Source: Liquidambar formosana
Taxonomy: Eukaryota > Streptophyta > Magnoliopsida > Saxifragales > Altingiaceae
Reading direction: 5' to 3'
DNA length: 64,000 nucleotides
NCBI GenBank assembly: GCA_039720395.1
Contig: CM077833.1
Coordinates: 18,909,133-18,973,132, forward strand
The translations under genes and the position numbers were made by a program. A model generated the notes under the pieces. It was not told the origin of the DNA and ran no database searches. It worked only from the letters and a program-made list of their open reading frames with translations. The first letter of the stretch is position 1. Each line of letters starts with the position of its first letter. Shown here in pieces: positions 57,789 through 64,000 of this stretch.

Positions 57789-58250
57789 GGCAATTCCGTG
57801 ACAAAACCCACCTAATCTCGTCATGAGATATAAAACCTATTCCCAAACCACAAAACTAAATAGGCCCTATACTCACAACGAAATTTACAACTCAATAAAT
57901 ATAACAAACACCCCATCACACTCATCTGCAATGCTCAAAGCTTAACCTGTGATCTGCACACAATACCAACAACTACCCAGCATAGCATCACATATGAAAG
58001 AGCAATACATAAACATATCTGAACATAACACAGCATGCATAGTTAAACATAAAAACAAGAATATCACAGCATGCAGCACAGAGCAAGATATATCATGCAA
58101 GCATAGAGAAGCATATGATAGAAAGCAAAGAATCATCTCCCCCTTTTTGTCAGGAATGGACAAAGGAACAAAAAAATGACCCCCTCAAAATGCCACAACA
58201 CAATGGCCAACCAGAGCACAACCCAACACCAACCATGCTAGGAAAAACCA

Positions 58251-59555
58251 CTAAGAACTACCACCATCCCGAGGCGGCAAAGGAGGCAACGGGCCACCCC
58301 GGGCAACCAGAACATCCTCAATCCGACCAAGCCGATCCAGAATCTCAGTAAGTAAGCCGAGGATGCGAGCCGACTGATCAAGAGACGGTGGAGAAGGGTT
58401 CACTGGAACAGATGGATCAGGAACAGGAGGCACAGTAGAAGCAGAGGTAGAAGACACCCGAGCTTGCTTACCCTGACGCTGTCCCCGGCTCTGTTTCAAA
58501 GTAATAGCAGAAATCTCACCCTGTGGAGCGCGAGACTGAATATCAACAGGTACGCCCTTAGACAGCAGAAAATTGGAAATCAAAAGCCCAAAAGGAAGTC
58601 CAATCGACACATTAGTGACAGTCGTCGCCTGGAACACAAGTTTAACAATCAGAGAGGGCAAGTCCACTGTCCCACCAGTACCCAGAGCATAAAGGAAGCG
58701 AGCACGCTCAACCGTGACATCGGACTGATGGGTGGTCAGAAAGATAGTATTGCACACAACCTTGCGCAGCACCTGATAATTCTCAGTCATCAAACTAGCC
58801 CGCAGAGCACCGTGTACCTCCACAGCATAACCACATAAAGTATTATAAACAAGAGAAATGGCCGGAGTCTGAGTAACCTTGTCATTCGGGAGATCAGGAG
58901 CAGGAACCCGGCATAAACCCAGAAAAGTGGCAACAGACTGAGCAGAAAAGGTCACATCCACACCCAAGACGCGAGACTGAAGCACCCAATTGTCAGTATT
59001 CTGGTGAAACATGTTGGTATAAAATAGCTGAACCAACCGAAAATAAATACGGCCCCTCAAATTCAAGATGGGACGCCAATGGCAGCGTTGAAAAATCATA
59101 TTAACGAAGCCATTTCCAATCCCATCAAGGTTAACAACCCACTCACCCAAAACCGGTCTCTTGGAGTACAAAGAGAGAAAAGATTGCTTGTGATCAGCAG
59201 AGCGCCACCAGGACTCAACAACGGACATGTCCATAACCATGTCAGCAAGAACATCAGTCCCTGGACCGACAGGAGGTGGAGCACCGTAATCAGGCTCATC
59301 AAGAGAGGCACCAACATCATCAGAAGAGAGCTCAGCATCCTCCTCACTATACTCACTAGAGCTCGGAGAGGAGTCAGATGGAGTGGGAGAGCGAGTAGAC
59401 CGCTTCCTCGACCCAGACCTAGAGGCAACAGCCTTCCCTTTGCCTTTGTCAGAGGCATGGGTCTGTCCACGACCACGGCCACGATCAGAACCAGCAGACT
59501 CAGCAATGACAATCCCCTTGGTCCGTCCACGGCCACGACCAACACCACCAACCAT
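58251..59555 (-). CDS. Extra retrotransposon ORF, 434 aa, plant-transposon-protein type
   Basis: Not gag or pol. From the N-terminus: an RG-rich basic segment (MVGGVGRGRGRTKG, then DRGRGRGQ) about 1-50, a Ser/Glu/Asp-rich acidic linker about 50-110, and a globular region about 120-340. The globular region contains FRLVQLFYTNMF, VLGVDVTFSAQSVATFLGL and ARFLYALGTG, and resembles the domain annotated as putative plant transposon protein. A Pro/Ser-rich stretch and a short amphipathic helix (SARILGLLTEILDRLGRIED) end it. I chose the ATG at 59555; another in-frame ATG at 59591 would add 12 hydrophobic residues. Same strand as pol, between pol and the polypurine tract, where Sireviruses may carry an env-like ORF. 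No signal peptide or clear membrane span, so an envelope role is not supported. Function unknown. Confidence 0.75.
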   Translation of the reverse strand: MVGGVGRGRGRTKGIVIAESAGSDRGRGRGQTHASDKGKGKAVASRSGSRKRSTRSPTPSDSSPSSSEYSEEDAELSSDDVGASLDEPDYGAPPPVGPGTDVLADMVMDMSVVESWWRSADHKQSFLSLYSKRPVLGEWVVNLDGIGNGFVNMIFQRCHWRPILNLRGRIYFRLVQLFYTNMFHQNTDNWVLQSRVLGVDVTFSAQSVATFLGLCRVPAPDLPNDKVTQTPAISLVYNTLCGYAVEVHGALRASLMTENYQVLRKVVCNTIFLTTHQSDVTVERARFLYALGTGGTVDLPSLIVKLVFQATTVTNVSIGLPFGLLISNFLLSKGVPVDIQSRAPQGEISAITLKQSRGQRQGKQARVSSTSASTVPPVPDPSVPVNPSPPSLDQSARILGLLTEILDRLGRIEDVLVARGGPLPPLPPRDGGSS

Positions 59556-59636
59556 CAACACCGCCAAGACAAAACCCAGTTCAAACAACATGTTTACACA
59601 AAGCAGAAAACGCAGCGGACACAGACACCAATTCAA

Positions 59637-61880
59637 ACCAAGAACTCACTAGCAGATTAGCAAAGGCAAAACAATACAGGGGAAGGGGAACCCAAGCAAA
59701 TCCAGACACACGCGTACTACAAGAAATGCAACACCACGAGCACCCAAAGCAGCTAAAGACAAACCCCAGACAGTCAGGCTTAGGCAAAACGAAGCAATTA
59801 GAGACCACTACTAGATAACACAAAAAAATAAAGAAATACAGAAAGTTGCGAGGGCCAGAACAATACAGGGAAGGGGGAAAGCAAGGCCCAAGCAACCCGA
59901 CAATGGACAGAGAAATCTCAGAAGAGAAACAACCAAAAATAAATAAATAAATAAAGAAATAAAACCACACACAACAAAAACACAAATAAAAAATAAAAAA
60001 AGCCGAACCAACCTGATCACAACGCGAGCCGAAGGGAGAAGAGACGATCAATGCAGGGACCAAACCACGCGGACCCGGAAGAGCAACAACACGATTCCCA
60101 ACAAGCTTCGCCGGAAAACGAGGCGCAACGCACCAGCGGCACCGGAGAAGAGGAATCACCCGTGGGTCGCGATGGGGGAAGGAACTGAGATCGCACGACA
60201 GGGAGATGCAGCGCCGGAGACTCCAACGAGGACGAGAGAGAGAGACCAACGGAAAGGAGAAGAAGGCAGAGACGAGAGTCGCCGGAGGGAGAATGAACAG
60301 CACGGCAAAACTAGGGCTCCGATGAGGGACGGCGGGAAGGGGAAGGGGAAAGTGAATAGGGAAAAAGAAAATGAGAAGGGAACTGGGTAAACTAACCTAA
60401 ACCCAAACACCAAATGGGCGGATACCCCAAAAACAATGGGGAGAACCCAAACCCGACACACACAGCACAAACAGAAATAAAATAAAAAAAATAAAAAACC
60501 CAATGGGTTTCCAACCCAACAGAGGAAACCCGAGAAACCCAAGGAAAGGTTGGGTAGCGGGCCCAACGAAGGAAACTGGGTATAAAACCCAAACCCGGAG
60601 AAAAGAAAAGAAAAAAAAATCTGGAAAATTACCCATATCAAAACAAAAAATGGGAACCGAAACAAAAAAAAAATAAAAAAAATAAAAGGAAGAAAAAAAA
60701 CAGAAAAAAAAAAAAACAGACTTCCCCCGAAAACAATAGCACCAAAAAAAAATAAAATCTCCCCCTAAAACACACAACCCCAAACACAACCCCAAACTGC
60801 CCTTAAAAAAAAAACCAAATTCACAAAAAAACTTTAAATATCCCAAAAAAAAACTCTTGAATTATGACAAAAAAAAAAAAAATAGGAAGACTCAATGCAT
60901 GCCAATAAGAAAGGTATCAACATATAAGATAAGCACTAACAGGTGAGACGCGAAATCCAGAAAAAAAATGGAGTTCAACGACCAATAACCAATTTATCAA
61001 CAAAGGCTTGCAACTGAGGCATAATTAGTGGAAATTAACAAGAAAAATTGCATGCCACGTGTAAGAATGCACTATCAATGTGACGGGGTTGATGAACCAA
61101 AACCACGCATGAAAATCTATGATTTGCAATCCCAAGTAATTGAGAATAAGAGTCAAACCATGTTAAGTACGAAAAGATTGCTTTTCACCCTTTTGAATAG
61201 TATTTTTTTTTTTTTTTTTTTTTATAATGCGCTGTGGGAATTGTTGTGAAGGAATCAAGAGTTCGCACCTTTCCCAAATTTCTTTTAGAATGTCTTTTGA
61301 CATTAACGCTCAACATCAAAATATCTTTCTTTTTAACATGATGGCTTTCACACTTTCACGCAGCCAGCCCTCTTCATGAATTACCTCACGTTAGCTTCGG
61401 ACAACGCAAAGGTAGCCCTTTTCATGAGATATAGGGATATGCATAACATACGGGTCATTCAAATTCACTAATCCCGAGGAATTAGAAAACAAAGATTACC
61501 ACGCCATGATTTTAGTTGAGAAACCCCAAACACAGAGAATAGTGGTGCAGTGTAAAGTGCAGACATGTAAAGCATTGTAATGTTCCACTAAGCACGCGTA
61601 AGAGAACAGCACTAAATATCAAACAAGTTATCGTGGGAACCTCAGTATAATATAATAGTCAATAAGGACCCGTCTCACAAGATAGTGCAAATCATATATG
61701 ACTGACACCCATCAGAACGAGAAATGCACGAACTCACATAAAAATCTTTTTATGTTTTTCTTAAACAAAAAGAAAATAAAATAATAAAAAACCGAAAGCC
61801 AGAAATCCTAAACTATCCCATAAACCCAAAATAAGATGAAACATGAGAGGACAAAGGAATATGGTGAAACATACACAGAC
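59637..61880. other. Copia internal spacer between pol and the extra ORF
   Basis: 60020-60350 is GC-rich and on the minus strand resembles a 5' leader with CTCTCTCTCTC and a potential donor GATCAG|GTTGGT near 60019. 60440-60880 is A-rich with a polypurine-like motif at 60756-60770. Frames here overlap in several registers and have no recognisable product. Confidence 0.5.
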
Positions 61881-64000
61881 TCAGTCAACCGAAAAGACAC
61901 CAATAGATTTCTGAAGGGATTCAAACCTAAGAAAATCTAGAGGTTTAGTGAACAAATCCGCTAATTGACTCTCAGTAGGAACAAACTCTAATGAAATCAC
62001 TTTTTCTTCAACCAAGTCGCGAATAAAGTGATGACGAATATCAATGTGCTTAGTCCTAGAGTGCTGAACAGGATTCTTGGAGATATTAATAGCACTAGTA
62101 TTATCACAATGAACAATCATAGTACCCTGCTCAATCCCATAATCCAGTAACATCTGTTTCATCCACATGAGTTGAGTACAACAACTCCCAGCGGCTATGT
62201 ACTCAGCTTCAGCAGTAGATAAAGATATACAATTCTGTTTCTTGCTAAGCCAAGATACTAAACAATTTCCCACATAAAAACAACCACCTGTAGTACTCTT
62301 TCTATCATCGACATTTCCGGCCCAGTCGGCATCGGAATATCCAGCAACTTCGGAATTCATATCAAACGAATACCAAAGACCAAAATCAAGTGTACCACTC
62401 ACGTATCGGATGATACGCTTCACTACTTCCATATGAGACTTCTTTGGAGCAGCCTAATAGCGAGCACAAGCACCCACACTAAATGAAATATCAGGACGAC
62501 TAGTAGTCAAGTACAACAAGCTACCAATCATACTTCTATACATAGTGTGATCTACATCCTCACCAGAAGCATCCTTACTAAGCTTCAAAGTCGTACTCAT
62601 AGGAGTACGAGCATGCTTAGCATTCTCTAAACCAAACTTCTTAACCTAAATCCTTAGCATACTTGCTTTGAGATATAAAAATCCCATCACTAAGTTGCTT
62701 AACTTGAAGACCTAAGAAGTAATTCAGTTCACCCACCATACTCATTTCAAACTCTCTTTTCATCTCATCAGCAAATTTATGAGCAAGAGGGTCAGACGTG
62801 GAACCAAACACTATATCATCCATATAGATCTGTGCAATGACAATCACATTCCCGACCTTCCTAATGAATAAGGTCCTATCAACTCCCCCTTGCGAAAAGC
62901 CTCTAGCTAGTAGATAAGTAGTGAAACACTCATACCAAGCACGAGGGGCTTGTTTCAAACCATATAGGGCCTTTTTCAATCTAAGCACATGGTTGGGGTG
63001 ATGAAGATCTTCAAATCCCTTAGGTTGTTCCACATAGACTTCCTCTTGAAGAATGCCATTCAGGAAGGCACTCTTCGCATCCATCTGATATAGGGTAAAT
63101 CTAAGGTAGCAAGCTATAGCAAGAAGAAGACGAATGGACTCAAGCCTAGCTACAGGAGCAAAAGTCTCATCAAAGTCAATGCCCTCAACCTGAGTGTAAC
63201 CCTGAAGAACTAACCTAGCCTTATTTCTAACAATGGTGCCACTTTCATCAGATTTATTCTTAAATATCCATTTGGTACCAATGATATTAACATTTTTAGG
63301 CCTAGGCACAAGATACCACACATCATTTCTAACAAATTGACTGAGCTCTTCATGCATGGCAGCAATCCAATACTCATCCTTTAAAGCTTCAATCACATTT
63401 TTCGGCTCTATGGTGGAAATGTAGCACAAATGACTGACCTCGTTCCTCACTTGTCTACGGGTCTTCATCCTATCAGACACTTCACCTATAACAAGACTAG
63501 GTGGATGATTAACCTTAACCCTAGCCGATGGTTCTAGAATAGATGATGGTTCTTGGGAGTTCGGAACTATCTCACTGACAGAATTAGATTCATCCTTTTC
63601 CAATGTGGAAGAAGGAGAATCCTCCGACTGTACACTTAGCTCATCTTCATCCTCTTCTATAGCCTCAACATTCACGGGATCAGCGGAAGCATCATCAATA
63701 ACAACATTGACAGACTCCATGACAGTAGACGTCCTAAGATTATAAACCCTATACGCCTTACTGTTATTAGAGTAGCCTAGGAAGATACCCCCATCACTCC
63801 TAGAATCAAATTTTCCTAAACTCTCTCTATCACGGAGGATGTAACACTTACTCCCAAACACATGGAAGTACTTAAGGTTAGGCTTCTTACCTTTCCAAAG
63901 CTCATAGCAGGTCTGTCTAGTCCTAGGTCTCAGATAGACCCTATTTATTGTATGGCAAGCTGTATTGACAGCTTCTCCCCAAAATCTCTTAGGCAAATTC
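61881..64000 (-). pseudogene. Copia pol: integrase C-terminus, reverse transcriptase, RNase H (broken)
   Basis: Open from the right edge to 62641, then 61881-62432. First part: integrase tail ([43 protein letters not shown]), an acidic variable linker, and RT with [33 protein letters not shown] and the catalytic YMDD. Second part: RNase H (SDADWAGNVDDRKSTTGGC, LSTAEAEYIAA, LFTKPL). Between them one extra base near 62643-62646 shifts the frame and a TAG at 62454-62456 interrupts the RT/RNase H connection. The protein would have made and processed the element's cDNA in virus-like particles. Confidence 0.9.

Larger units (their letters stand above)
56600..64000 (-). mobile_element. Sirevirus-like Ty1-Copia retrotransposon, 3' half
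   Basis: Order on the minus strand: pol (integrase tail, RT, RNase H) from the right edge to 61881, a 2.3-kb spacer, an extra ORF (59555-58251), polypurine tract, and 3' LTR (57776 to about 56600). gag, protease, integrase core, primer-binding site and 5' LTR lie beyond the window. RT wording ([30 protein letters not shown]), an additional ORF after pol and palindrome arrays in the LTR all fit the Sirevirus lineage. Pol carries a frameshift and a stop, so this copy is not autonomous as it stands. Confidence 0.88.

Noticed and set aside
59079..59660. 193-codon plus-strand frame with Arg/Pro-rich content
   Set aside because: Antisense shadow of the RG-rich extra ORF on the minus strand; codon bias and domain evidence favour the minus strand.
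59581..60846. Overlapping minus-strand frames of 149-240 codons
   Set aside because: Phe/Leu/Ser-rich translations of T-rich and GC-rich leader DNA in several registers with no domain; treated as spacer.

Overview
The window is nuclear DNA of a flowering plant, most likely a woody eudicot. It is AT-rich, with many GT-AG introns, abundant (CT)n, (AT)n and (CA)n microsatellites, plant-specific gene families (PL4 rhamnogalacturonate lyases, SAUR auxin-response genes, a TPD1-like secreted cysteine-rich protein) and plant SINE, MITE, Gypsy and Sirevirus-like Copia elements. I cannot name the species.

Layout. From 2.3 to 56.4 kb runs a tandem array of rhamnogalacturonate lyase (RGL) genes, all on the plus strand: RGL-1 (2319-8700, 16 exons), RGL-2 (14028-21037, 15 exons), RGL-3 (37453-45379, 16 exons) and a broken RGL-4 (52042-56369). 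Exon-sized relics of further copies lie at 9.5-12.35 kb and at 51.07-51.38 kb. Every exon boundary was placed by hand from splice sites and reading phase. The three long genes translate without interruption to 691, 676 and 673 residues.

Between RGL-2 and RGL-3 (21.8-34.4 kb) sits a second tandem array on the minus strand: six SAUR copies, three intact (23721-24008, 31395-31685, 34072-34359) and three broken. Each carries a shared promoter block, and relics of a second, more divergent SAUR lie between some of them. A 1.5 kb segment at 25.0-26.45 kb is repeated at 35.1-36.64 kb. Between RGL-3 and RGL-4 a TPD1-like gene lies on the minus strand (48935-50393, two exons).

From about 56.6 kb to the right edge is the 3' half of a Sirevirus-like Copia retrotransposon on the minus strand, inserted in RGL-4 intron 13. 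It has a degenerate pol (RT and RNase H, frameshift plus stop), an extra ORF downstream of pol with an RG-rich N-terminus, several polypurine-tract-like motifs, and a 3' LTR carrying eight copies of a perfect 12-bp palindrome upstream of its TATA box. Its 5' part lies beyond the window.

Smaller mobile elements are dense and several have readable target-site duplications: a MULE-type MITE (36945-37297, 9-bp TSD), a hAT-type MITE (47638-48342, 8-bp TSD) nested in a Tourist-like MITE (47457-48404, TTA), a solo Gypsy LTR in RGL-3 intron 15, and several tRNA-derived SINEs. In function, RGLs cleave the rhamnogalacturonan I backbone of pectin and SAURs promote acid growth, so two wall-loosening families are interleaved here. 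That link is inference from family knowledge; the sequence itself shows only proximity.
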